A program made the position numbers and the translations under genes. From Opisthorchis felineus (taxonomy: Eukaryota > Platyhelminthes > Trematoda > Opisthorchiida > Opisthorchiidae): a stretch of DNA of 64,000 nt. The notes beneath the pieces were generated by a model that saw only the letters and a program-made list of their open reading frames with translations, was not told the origin of the DNA and did no database searches. Every line of letters starts with the position of its first letter. The stretch's first letter is position 1. The stretch spans positions 317,711 to 381,710 of the forward strand of contig SJOL01013156.1 in the NCBI GenBank assembly GCA_004794785.1, in the 5' to 3' direction. Of this stretch, positions 12,901 to 21,211 are shown piece by piece.

Positions 12901-15686
12901 CACAAGTGCAACTTGGGGTAAGAAATTTCGGTGTAATTAACTACCAGAATTGGGTGCTAAATTTACTAAAACAAATCATTTATCGGAGAATCAGCACATC
13001 GATCCTATCAATCTGGTGATGACTCATGCCGAGAGATGAGATGGAAAATTCTTTTCCATCCCTGAACTTTTCTCACTCACCTCTCATGGTCGCTTTTGAT
13101 CGATCTCCTTGCAGTGTCAAACTTTCGTCTGTCCGGATGCTTTTTCTTTCGTCGGAATATCATCCACAGTTCTATTCCTGTTGGGTCCTGGGCAGACAGA
13201 CTGGAAGGCTGTGGTCATGGGAATCCGAGGATTTTTCCAAACTTCATTCCATTTTTCCATCAGATCTGCTGCTTAGATAATTCCGTTCGATACTTTTCTT
13301 TTACAGGCAGTGTCTTTCGAGCGAAAAAACGGGCCTCTGCTTCACTGTCAGAAAACGAATGGTCAATAGAGCTGGTGTTCGAGAATTCTGAGAGTCCTTG
13401 CGTGTGTTCCGAAAGAAACGACCCTCTTGAACGCAGTCACCATTGCTAGCTAATTGCGATGCAGTCTAACTGTGTACACTGTCTATCAGTTCGGAGGACG
13501 TCAGTTGTAATCTGAAACTTGGTGCCTGCAATCAACATATAATGATTTGCGCGAAATTGAATGAATCAATCACTAGTCACCTTTTAGGATGGGAACGCCA
13601 CATTTACCACCTGAACAATGCCCGCCGTTGAGTTGCCCAATTTGGGCTCTGTTTTTACCAGCTAGAACCGTGACATATGTTTTGCCTTTTTGTAGAAGAT
13701 TCGAAAGATAGCAATCAAATTCATATTTGAAGGTATCTGTACTCCAACTTATTGGGACATAGGTAGAGTTCAGGCATACTTCCCCTCTCTCCTATATCCT
13801 TCCGCTTCATCAGTCACAATCTAATAATAGTTTTCTGAGGTAGTTCTCTGAAGTATATTATGTATCTAATTGTTTTGCTGCGTAGTCTAGCGAACGAATC
13901 ACAGACGTCTCTATGGTTGTCAGTTATGGTAGTTTTTGTGGAATATCCTCATTCTGAGCGACCACCAAAAGCTCACAGGTAATTCCGTATACTCATTTCA
14001 CAAACATTCTACATTAGACGGAGCTGTTCCAGTCATCGATTCTGCACGATTTCTCACCACTTTCTGCCTTTGGTTACTGGGGGGATCGCTTTGCTACTTA
14101 ATCAGGTGACTTATGCAAAGCCGTACACGAATCATCGTTCAGTGGTTGTAGAATCTGTTCCTCATCACTCGTGTGCGCTACATGCAGCATTCCGTAAAAC
14201 ACAAGCTGTCGGCACTGTATTGTAGAGTGTTTGTACGAGAAAGTTATTCACAAAAACTGCCAATTTGGTGATAACCAAATGGTCTTTTCAAGTGACCGGT
14301 GTTTGTTTTAGTCATATATCCAGGGTTGTTGTATTAACTTTTCACACCTCTCGAGCGCATTATTCAGGTTAAAATTAGCCGAGTTCATGTTCAAATTTAA
14401 ATATGTGTTCTCTATAATAATGGTTTCGGTCGTCAGCTTACCGGGTTTCATCGTCCTCGTTCTTTGGTTGTCCGAGAATGGTTCTACTAGCAATGCATGA
14501 ACTACATACATGGTGCTCAATTCTCACACATGATCGCTTGCTTGTGTGTGCAGTCCGTCCTTAAGTTGATCAACAATCCAGTCCGTCTTGATGAATCAAT
14601 GGCTCCTCTAGCGATTGTCTCACCGACCAGATCTTCTCTTCGGATGCCTACAAACACCAAAAGACAGGTAGTCTTTGGAAGCGGACGGTCTCGATGCCCA
14701 GCTTACTATCAAGAGAGCATTTTCTGATAATGACGACTGAGCATAGGTTGGCGGAATTAAAGCGGTTTGTAAGGATGTTCCTATGAATTAGTCGCATTTT
14801 TACGAATGTCCGCATAAGGCACATTTGTTGTTTGCGGCTTGTCTTGAAATTTCGTTTCCCGATGCATGTCTTTGTAGATTCACGTGTGTTCTGTAATGCA
14901 ACAGATGTGTAAAAGTTGTTGATTGCCTGATATGCCCTCAGACACTTGGCGTGATCCTCCCGTAGTACTTCAAATGTATCCTTTTTCGACCGGAGTTCGA
15001 GTTTGTTTTGCATGCACACAATCAAGAATGTTAATAGTATTTAAATTCTGTACAGCCAAATGGCCACGCTTGCGGGACTAAGTCGTCAATTCAGTAAATG
15101 GTCTGACTAATAGGGAATCCCATCTCAGGTTGTTGTGTGCAGGGAGTGAAGATAGTGCGTACTATCTTCGTTCTCCCATTTGGTCCGATGTGCACCATAA
15201 AATCCACTGTTGCGGACGACTGTCATCTCACTATCTCTTGATTATCATTTGACGATACTAAACTGAGCATAACTTTCATTTAGTTATGTTTCTTTTTCCT
15301 TTTCAGACCGCGCAGACCGTTAAACTTGGTTGTTTGTTCCCTTCATCGTTATCAATTTTCAAATCTTGCCGTTGTTTTCGCTCTAGGGACTCTTACCTTG
15401 CGGTCGGGATCCGAATCCCAGACGAGCCAAACACGAACAGATCAACAAACTCCTCGCTGCAGAGCTCAGCCAACGTCCACAAGTAACCTTCTTAAGTCCT
15501 GACTGGGAGCAATTTGTTCAGCCAAACGGCACAATATCTCACCGGGACATGTTCGACTACCTGCATCCAGCTGAGAACGGCTACAATAAGCTAGCCGAAC
15601 CATTGATTGATGAGCTACAAAATCTACTACAAACCTTCCTCAAAACGGATGCCCCTTCCAACAGTGCCGTCGTCGAAGAGTCCTGA
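979..15686 (+). CDS. PAFAH1B2/PAFAH1B3-like: platelet-activating factor acetylhydrolase IB catalytic (alpha) subunit, five exons
   Basis: Join 979-1041, 1081-1170, 1203-1319, 1353-1475 and 15387-15686 gives 230 residues; the human alpha1 and alpha2 subunits are 231 and 229. All four introns are GT-AG and phase 0. Family landmarks in order are WMSQH (residues 18-22), [10 protein letters not shown] with the nucleophile Ser42, PLHCVNF (59-65), [17 protein letters not shown] (74-90), VIVIMVGT (91-98), QPQA, GLLP (132-135), PNP, and MFDYLH with Asp188 and His191. The SGNH hydrolase family removes the acetyl group from platelet-activating factor in the cytosol, and the catalytic dimer binds the WD40 protein LIS1. 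The positions equivalent to mammalian oxyanion residues Gly74 and Asn104 are His69 and His99, so hydrolysis may be altered or lost. The ATG at 979 is chosen because the frame from it runs in register into the conserved GD..WMSQ segment and gives the family length. The reading frame is intact throughout. No AATAAA lies within 1 kb of the stop; an ATTAAA is at 16727. I am sure of the family, less sure that the enzyme is active. Confidence 0.93.
1042..1080 (+). other. mini-intron 1 (39 bp) of the PAFAH1B gene
   Basis: It begins GTATGC and ends CATCAG, between the codons for Gln21 and His22. It contains an in-frame TAG (1060-1062). Removing it joins the WMSQ segment to H.RF, as in animal PAFAH1B subunits, which is the main evidence for the splice. 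Confidence 0.88.
1171..1202 (+). other. mini-intron 2 (32 bp) of the PAFAH1B gene
   Basis: It begins GTAAAC and ends GCACAG, between Gln51 and Val52. Its length is not a multiple of three and it holds an in-frame TAA, so it must be removed. After removal the spacing from MQ to PLH is ten residues, exactly as in the human subunits. Confidence 0.9.
1320..1352 (+). other. mini-intron 3 (33 bp) of the PAFAH1B gene, stop-free and in frame
   Basis: It begins GTAAGT and ends TTAAAG, between Lys90 and Val91, inside the conserved SPK|VIV segment. It has no stop codon and is a multiple of three, so keeping it would insert 11 residues ([11 protein letters not shown]) without breaking the frame. Other PAFAH1B subunits have nothing at this point, so normal removal is the best reading. 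Confidence 0.88.
1490..4390. other. intronic stretch with unassigned open frames
   Basis: This is the first 2.9 kb of intron 4. It has several stop-free stretches on the plus strand, notably 1557-1895 (112 codons) and 2900-3271 (123 codons). The latter has a protein-like composition (a run of Pro, Lys, Asn and aromatic residues). I recognise no domain in any frame. They may be decayed mobile-element protein or chance frames. Confidence 0.3.
2900..3271 (+). CDS. unrecognised 123-codon open frame inside the PAFAH1B intron
   Basis: It is an uninterrupted frame of 123 codons, on the same strand as the host gene. Its composition looks like protein, with a segment rich in Tyr, Lys, Asp and Leu around residues 60-95. 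I see no known motif, signal peptide or membrane segment. It could be a remnant of a mobile element, a nested gene fragment, or chance. It shares no visible similarity with elements A to C. Confidence 0.2.
   Translation: MEICLRTSQGTAHPLAVYGDFHSPKPQGTGPGGPNATLLNEEMVTSLLEAWRPCNKNKPYQDFAPVAWTQGKQKAYQNDLYLKYLSLDPESFWKTIVFDAFAPNAQNAQIVACLRIENVPSQA
4560..5410 (-). mobile_element. endonuclease/reverse-transcriptase retroelement fragment C (non-LTR)
   Basis: Several RT landmarks can be read on the minus strand in broken frames. SPDDLP near 5225 corresponds to the pre-RT PDDLP segment. QAGFRQG followed by VDHIF and VLERRH near 5000-5090 is the RT finger region. [18 protein letters not shown] near 4640-4700 is the C-terminal part that follows RT in this class. 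The order and orientation agree with elements A and B. Stop codons and frameshifts separate the parts, so it is inactive. The palm YADD block between 4900 and 4720 is missing or unreadable. The C-terminal wording differs from elements A and B, suggesting another subfamily. Confidence 0.72.
5803..5983 (-). repeat. tRNA-derived SINE, family T1, copy 1
   Basis: Read on the minus strand, it starts with a tRNA-like head: an A-box-like GAGATGGTTAGAGCG and a perfect B box GGTTCGAACC at 5921-5930. A body ending near TTACAGCTGAACGAA follows. It is collinear over about 180 bp with the copy at 6808-6988 and with plus-strand copies at 16353 and 48205. A GTGAGTGAGTGAG microsatellite lies next to it at 5746-5760. 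The frames it opens (with phrases such as WLERE and RLGQPG) are by-products of the repeat, not a gene. Confidence 0.85.
6040..8870 (-). mobile_element. non-LTR retroelement A (endonuclease plus reverse transcriptase), 5'-truncated, with SINE insertion
   Basis: On the minus strand from 8857 down, the endonuclease/exonuclease/phosphatase-type domain can be read: SETRIQD-like start, [22 protein letters not shown], then in another frame [12 protein letters not shown] and DSDHELA (8440-8180). A linker follows (8180-7600). The RT palm has [16 protein letters not shown] and LEYADD near 7040-7160. The thumb resumes after a SINE (6780-6600), then [12 protein letters not shown] (6500) and the tail [17 protein letters not shown] (6050-6240). 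A frameshift near 8440, stops and the SINE make it dead. It lacks the first part of the endonuclease. Similar proteins are often labelled craniofacial development protein 2-like or RTE-like in databases. Confidence 0.88.
6808..6988 (-). repeat. tRNA-derived SINE, family T1, copy 2, inserted in the RT of element A
   Basis: On the minus strand it starts GGGGCGAGATGGCTCAGTAG and carries the B box GGTTCGAACC at about 6926-6935. The insertion point lies just after the YADD motif of element A. The flanks (6990-7030 and 6720-6760) are similar to each other, which suggests a diverged target duplication of about 40 bp. The SINE therefore inserted after element A was in place. Confidence 0.86.
9060..12200 (-). 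mobile_element. non-LTR retroelement B (endonuclease plus reverse transcriptase), near full length but decayed
   Basis: On the minus strand the domains appear in order. The endonuclease N-terminus has [15 protein letters not shown] and [11 protein letters not shown] (12030-11900). The central block has YAPTNC and [18 protein letters not shown] (11620-11480), then TQIDRIVI and DSDQALV (11320-11200). The linker has [15 protein letters not shown] near 10500-10560. RT entry has [19 protein letters not shown] (10350). The palm has LEHEDDIVF, an altered YADD (9860), followed by the thumb with KYLESCIGS and [19 protein letters not shown] (9690-9560). The tail has [16 protein letters not shown] (9110-9180). 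Many frameshifts and the altered catalytic box mean no activity. It lies head-to-tail with element A. Confidence 0.87.
12345..12420 (-). repeat. decayed fragment of tRNA-derived SINE, family T1
   Basis: The plus-strand text GTACGTGGACTGGGATACTGCCAAG, then CTTGACAGGAGGACGATTAGGGTC, parallels the body of the copies at 5803 and 6808 (GTACGAGGTCTGGGATACTGCCAGG and CTAGACAGGAGGAGTCGAG). The B box is lost. It sits just upstream of the 5' end of element B. Confidence 0.6.
12688..12775 (+). repeat. R2 repeat, partial copy
   Basis: TTTGTGCAGCACATTCAGTT, then GAAGAATCAGCTGGGATTCAACTG, and the tail AAGTGAGTGTATTTCGCTTG match the 3' half of the longer R2 copies at 33377 and 54368. The tail GTGAGTGTATTTC is shared by all three. 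Confidence 0.75.
12780..15386. other. 3' part of PAFAH1B intron 4, no recognised element
   Basis: No domain or clear repeat is visible in this stretch. Short open frames exist on both strands (13096-13449 plus; 14648-15025 minus) but none resembles a known protein. The end of the stretch is the intron acceptor, a pyrimidine-rich run GTTGTTTTCGCTCTAG. Confidence 0.5.
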
Positions 15687-16352
15687 TTCCAACCCACCCT
15701 ACGCCTTGGTCTACTTCTCTTGGTGATGCTTCTGGCGCTCTGTAAATGAAACATACACAACCACTTTTCCATTGGCTTGATTCATTTTCCACTAAATGTA
15801 TTTTTCCTTTTCAGCATCCTGCGCAGATCACACACTTACTGAAAGCTACTCAACTTTTCAAACCAGCATTTGCACGGTTTCCATACATACAGTTCGAATT
15901 AGAGTGCTTTGTTATTTTCGGTGATAGACTCTGTCCACGTGCTTATCTTTACCTACCAGCGTTACTCATCCACCTGCGGTTACCTACATTCCCTCTCACC
16001 CTGTGTTCCAAGATAATTCTTCGTTTGTAGGGTTGAAAGTTCTTCCAGCTGGATGCTGCTGTCCTTTTCCCTGTGACAATTATGCGTACGTCACGGTTCC
16101 ATTAAGGTTAAGGCATTTGTGATATCATCCAACATCAATTTTTTTAAAATGTTTTTCCATCCAACCTCATTTGGCTGTACAACCCGTCCTCAGTCACGCA
16201 TCTTGTCCGAGTGGTGGTTAGAAATATTGGGTTTCTTTGTGTGGTGGTCGATGTTTTTGTATCTTTTTCTTATTCAGCCCCAAGTCATTTCACAAGGACC
16301 AAAACAGATTTGAGTTCGTGTACCTTGACTAAATATCATCCCGTCACTCTAA
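15687..16352. other. 3' flank of the PAFAH1B gene
   Basis: This is the probable 3' UTR and downstream flank. There is no AATAAA between the stop codon and 16726. The first standard-type poly(A) hexamer seen is ATTAAA at 16727-16732, which would imply a 1-kb UTR containing a SINE. The open frame at 15746-16030 has no recognisable domain. Confidence 0.4.
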
Positions 16353-16505
16353 TCGAGATCGCCCAGTGGTTAGAACGTGATTTTGCTGATCGGATGGCCC
16401 GTGGTTCGAATCCAACCTCTGCACTTCGATTGCTCCTATCTAGGCTTGGACAACCTGGCGGTATCCTAAGCCTTTGTGCTTCTTTCAGGTGGCAGGGCAG
16501 CTAAG
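16353..16505 (+). repeat. tRNA-derived SINE, family T1, copy 3 (plus strand)
   Basis: It starts GATCGCCCAGTGGTTAGAACG (A-box-like) and has the B box GGTTCGAATCC near 16401. A body follows with CTATCTAGGCTTGGACAACC and CTTCTTTCAGGTGGCAGGGC. It is the same family as the intronic copies but in the opposite orientation, 0.7 kb past the PAFAH1B stop codon. Confidence 0.85.
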
Positions 16506-16883
16506 CTGTGTTACTGTGGATGGTTTATCTAATCCCGAATATGAATTAACAAACTAGCTATAGAACAACCGGAAAGTTTGAATTTTGTTGTAGGGAAGGT
16601 GCTAAAACTCGTCCCGTGAATTGTTCCCTTGAAGGCAGAGAACGTTCGGTTCTACTTGTAGAGTGGGGTCAAGATCACCAACTAAGCAACATTCAACGCA
16701 TAATCACCCAGTGACGGCCGTGGAGCATTAAAGCCATCCGTAATACCGTTGCCGTTTGAATCCGATCATTATTCACCGCATTTGGTCGTAACGGTCTGCG
16801 CTTACCTCAGGAAAATGTGTGCGTCATTGACCCAAAAATACTGCATATTGTCCGCACGGTTTGTTCTAGTGGAAGTTTCGTCT

Positions 16884-17045
16884 TGTAACTGAAGCCACTA
16901 TGCTGAATAACCGAGAAGCACTGTACGGACGTTTCATCCTTACTGGAAATCAGCAGTGCGCATCTCACTAAATTCCAGGAAGTTTCGAACTCGCGACCCC
17001 CCGACTTCTAGTTGGAACGCTTTACCGTTCGGTCACAAGCGGCTG
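16884..17045 (-). repeat. tRNA-derived SINE, family T2, copy 1
   Basis: On the minus strand the head reads GTGACCGAACGGTAAAGCG (A-box-like) and CGCGAGTTCGAAACTTCC (B-box-like, 16978-16995). The body has GATGCGCACTGCTGATTTCC and GATGAAACGTCCGTACAGTG. The body is shared with 29117-29265. The head differs from family T1, so it is a separate SINE family. Confidence 0.78.
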
Positions 17046-20000
17046 ATCAGTTGTGTGATTTACTCACCCAGACGGTATAACTCCGCCCATCCTTCAATCA
17101 CAGGATTTCTTCTACACACTACCAACATTTCATTGTTTTCCACCGAACTCGCATTGTCTCTGAACCAGCTCATCTTTGGATCTGAACTACATCCTGGTTG
17201 CTTCTCCCCACTTCGCCGTTGGGGATTTCCGCTTATTGCTAGCTCAGCTAGTTTTACATGCAGTGTTTAAGTATTCGCCAGAAGTTGCTGAAATCGCGTG
17301 AACTATGTCAGCTGCTGGATTGCACGACAGTTAGCGATTCTTAATGCGCTGTTATGAAATCGCACTTAGGTCACTTGATCGATATGCTCCTAGCTAGTTC
17401 CGTCAAACGGTCGTGAATCATTCCAAAGCTTCGGGAAAGTTCTTGTCACGTATCTGACGAATCCGTTAAGAGCGACCGTTATCTTACCTATGCTCACTAG
17501 TGAATTCAAAGCATAAATTATGGCGTGATTGTTAGAAAAACAAAACCCCTGTTCCAGTGAACTTTGCTTACTAACAGCTCATGTATTTGTAGTTCTTGTA
17601 CATTCACCCTCCATTTGGAAAACTAATTGCCTAATAATGATTGTATGAGCTAGCCTCAGTATATGGCTACCTCCTACCTTTCCCATAGGACTTGTAAACC
17701 TGATTCCGATTAACTTGTCCTGGAACATGTTTGCTGTAAAAAAAAATTCAGAGGAAAGTTATCTCCAGCAGGTAATCAAATACCTATCAGTATTTTCCTG
17801 TCTTCTAAAACTGTGACAGAGCTGATCCAGGAATATTGAAATGACGTTCCTCGACTATTCTTGCTGTACCGGGGAGGCTCCGAAGTGACTCAGATGGTTA
17901 GGAATGCTTAAAGTTTCGAAGCGAACAAGCTATATGGACTCCGAATTCGTGGCTCTTCAGAGAGGGCCAAACAGGTTGCTGATGTTGACCTTGAATCAGG
18001 CATTCCGGCATCAGGCATTCATGTCAATAGTACTATGAGACTAAGTTGTGACAAGTTAACATAACTCCCTTTGTTTTTTATTGTAGCGTGTCTCGTGAGG
18101 CTTTTTCTGGTTAATTGGGATGTACCTTTTTAACAGTAAAACGACTTCAGCCCTCAGGTGTACTTACTACTTAATATAATGGTTAAGAATACTCGAAAGT
18201 GCACCGCTGGCGCATCACTGTTTCGTTCGGGCTGTTTAGCCTGTATACCGTTAAATAGACTTTAAATGACCGGTGGTAACTTAGCTCTGATGTTTATTTA
18301 TTGTGACAACAAGTCGATCATTGTTCACGGACTTGGAAATCCCATCTATTCTTTCCAGCTACCTCGTAGTTTGTAATCACCGGTTAGTTGGTCCCTGTTT
18401 ACAGTTATGCCAAATACTATCAACGTGAGGCTTACTCACTGAGTCTCGCTTTTAGACCCTGGTGACTAAAGCGCTGTTAACAGGTCATTAGCTTTTTTGT
18501 ATGCCAGTATTGCAACCTTGTAATGGGAGACGTATTAGCACTGAATTCTATCAAGAATACACCTAAAACGCTACCTAGAAGTTAACAGGTGATTTGTTGG
18601 CTGACATGCTCGCATACTTGCCGGAGTGAGCATCTATTAGTGACAAGCACACAATGGAAGTCTGTGAAAATTAGCCTTTACCTAGACACTGTCCCAGTGT
18701 TTGCTTCTGCTGGGAGTTTAAACTGTTCTAGGGTCGAATATACAGTACGGCTTTCGCAAAACATTATTCGCCAATCTCTTCGAGAACACTAACGAACGTG
18801 TACCTTGGTTTTACACATGTAAACTAATGGTGCACCAAAAATCTACCTAGACTTGAGAAGTCATATACCTCTGACTCATCTGCATAAGGATTCACGCTGG
18901 AACTAGCTTTGAGTACATGAAGTTTCTGTGATAAACAAGCATTAAATGATGAATAAAGAGAAGAAAATGAAACTGGGGAAGAGGAAGTTATGTTCGACCC
19001 TCATCTAAATGTGAGTTGCCTTCACTACTCAAGTTTTACACTTGACTCCGGCGTTCATTTCGCTTTGTGAGGATGAACAGGGTCTGTGAACCTGAACCAC
19101 ACCGGCTGATTCTGTTTCGATAGGTGGTCTTATTCATGACCTTTCTTGAGCGTTAAAGTCAGTCCTCTAGTGAGAAAAAACATGAACTCTCAAGGACAGC
19201 TTTAGTCACGAAATGTTGTCAGTTGGACTGTCACAAAATTTAAAATGAGTCTGTTTATACGGAGGGCTATCGAATGCTGGAATTAGATCTAGATCAGGGT
19301 ATCCGAATTACTCGCAAAATAATCCGTTTTTTACGTGACCTTCATAAACTTTTACATAAGAAGTTGCCCACAGGTCTGGGTCATCTTATTGAGGATACTG
19401 GTGAACAGGTGTATCATCAAAGAATCCAGACAGTGCAAAATTAATGCACGGTTACGTCAAATTTCATTTGCATCTGCCCCGTTGTACACAGCTCGATATG
19501 ATAAGAACCGTCCACTTCTGTCAAATGCACGATTCGACACGTTATCTGAGATGGATTCCAAAAGGTCCACCACAGTTACCCATTCTTCTAGTATAGATAG
19601 CTTCGGATACTTAATAAGTTGTTTTAACTCAGTTGGGACGAACCTTTAAAACTGATCGATAAGACCTCGTCTCAGAAGGGATTTTTAAACAGAGAAGACA
19701 GTCTAAGAAAAGTTTTACTGATAGCCGCTAGATTTACCACTGGGCAGCGTTTTGCTTTGTAAAGCCAATTGGATGAGTGACCAGGTTGACGGAGCTTTAA
19801 AGCGCCTTATCTTTAAACTACTGGACTAAGTCAGTCTTGTATGTTGGCTAAGATTTCTTGTTGCTTAGTTCAGGTGAGTAAATACTACGACCGATGTTGT
19901 AAGGGGATATTTAACATGACTTTGAATCGCGTTTGTGCCATGGATGGTGATGTTGCGGAATACAGGTAGTTCGGGTGCGCTGCTTGGTCGTTGGTCTGTT

Positions 20001-20890
20001 TACCGAGCTTGGCAGTTGGATTGCATGACATGGTTCTTGCAGTCCAGAGTAACTCAGTTGATAACTCCTTCGTGGTGTCACTTGCAAATTTTGCTGGTCT
20101 ACGTGGGTTAGTATATGCTAGGAAAATTAGTTTGGGGATGAAGACTTTGAACAGTTTAGGCTTTCTATTTGAGATACCTTCGAAGACCCCTCTTCACGGG
20201 TGAACCGACAATTGTCAACACGTTTGATTTGGAAATTGTCCTCATGATTACCGTGCTACGCTCTCTGTTCTATTCACTGTAGAGTGCTTGCTTACTTCAC
20301 CTTCCACCGACAATCAGCTCCTATGGCGTGAGTCTCAGTCCTCGCCTCAAAAAGATCACGTTTTCAAAATCTATCGTGCCTACTGTCTAATCCATGTCTC
20401 GACATCGCCGAGTCTTTAACTATGGCCTGGTATTCACATGTGTTTCATTATTGTTTGTTTATTGTCAGGTTGTGCTCAACATTTCTGCGATGCAGTTTCC
20501 TAGCTGTTTTCCTTATTGTTCTCCGTAGGTTTCCCACGAACATATTGCAGGGACCAAATGCTTGTAGACGTTATGTACAAACGTAATCTTGTTAATATAT
20601 GACAACCAATGCTAGTAGGACCCGCGCAGATCAAACACTAGACGCAGAAATGACCTGCAGATTGAAGACTTTTATAGAAAAAGTTACCCGGAGAATGTTG
20701 TTTGGGAAGATCCTCTACAACGGAAAGCAGAAGCACGTCAGTTCAGAATATCTACACTGCGCTACTGCTCAGAAATGACAGTACCTCTGAAGGAATCGAG
20801 CAGAAACTAAAAAATCCAATCAGAAAAACGTTCAACATTGCCTAGGTATGGATCTGCTTCATCGGTGAATGGCTGCCCGAAAAAAAAACA
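17046..20890. other. intergenic stretch, nothing recognised
   Basis: About 3.8 kb with frequent stops in all frames. I see no domain, tRNA, long direct repeat or inverted repeat. Confidence 0.5.
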
Positions 20891-20899
20891 GATAAGGTG

Positions 20900-21211
20900 T
20901 CTATTAATGATTTTTCCACGATAATGCATTCATGTGCTTGCGAGTGTTCCACAAGCTTTATCAATAGGACTACTGGACATCCTTCTGAAAGAAGTGCTGG
21001 ACCTGTGTCATCAACTTGTGGAACCGGAAAAGAGAAACACGTGACGGACGCTATTTTTGCTTATCCGCTCGATACAAATCATCGAATAAACCTGGATGAT
21101 TCCCTCAGCGTTATGAATCGAATGTCACCAAATCGTTCCGAGGTCGTTGAGAGAACGCACTCGCAACAGGTAAGGCGATCGCCACTTGACTACTCCAACC
21201 GACAGTTTTAA
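20900..21211 (+). mobile_element. Penelope-like retroelement fragment, GIY-YIG endonuclease C-terminus
   Basis: A 104-codon open frame carries a weakened GIY-YIG C-terminal region. CACECSTSFINRTT matches the C-x-C-G-x-x-YIGRT block, with Gly and Tyr lost. It is followed by TDAIFAYPLDTNHRINLDDS and LSVMNRM, like the SAI..HL.DT.H.I....F.V..R part of Penelope-type proteins. The RT domain is not visible upstream. The frame is open, but the key YIG residues are changed (FIN), so it is probably inactive. Confidence 0.65.

Larger units (their letters stand above)
1476..15386 (+). other. intron 4 (13,911 bp) of the PAFAH1B gene, filled with retroelements
   Basis: The donor GTATGT directly follows Met131, and the acceptor TTTTCGCTCTAG precedes Gly132. 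The exon edges rebuild the conserved IVM|GLLP junction (human IVL-GLLP). The intron is several hundred times longer than the other three. The extra length is at least partly explained by endonuclease/RT elements A, B and C and by tRNA-derived SINEs, nearly all in antisense orientation. Confidence 0.9.
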
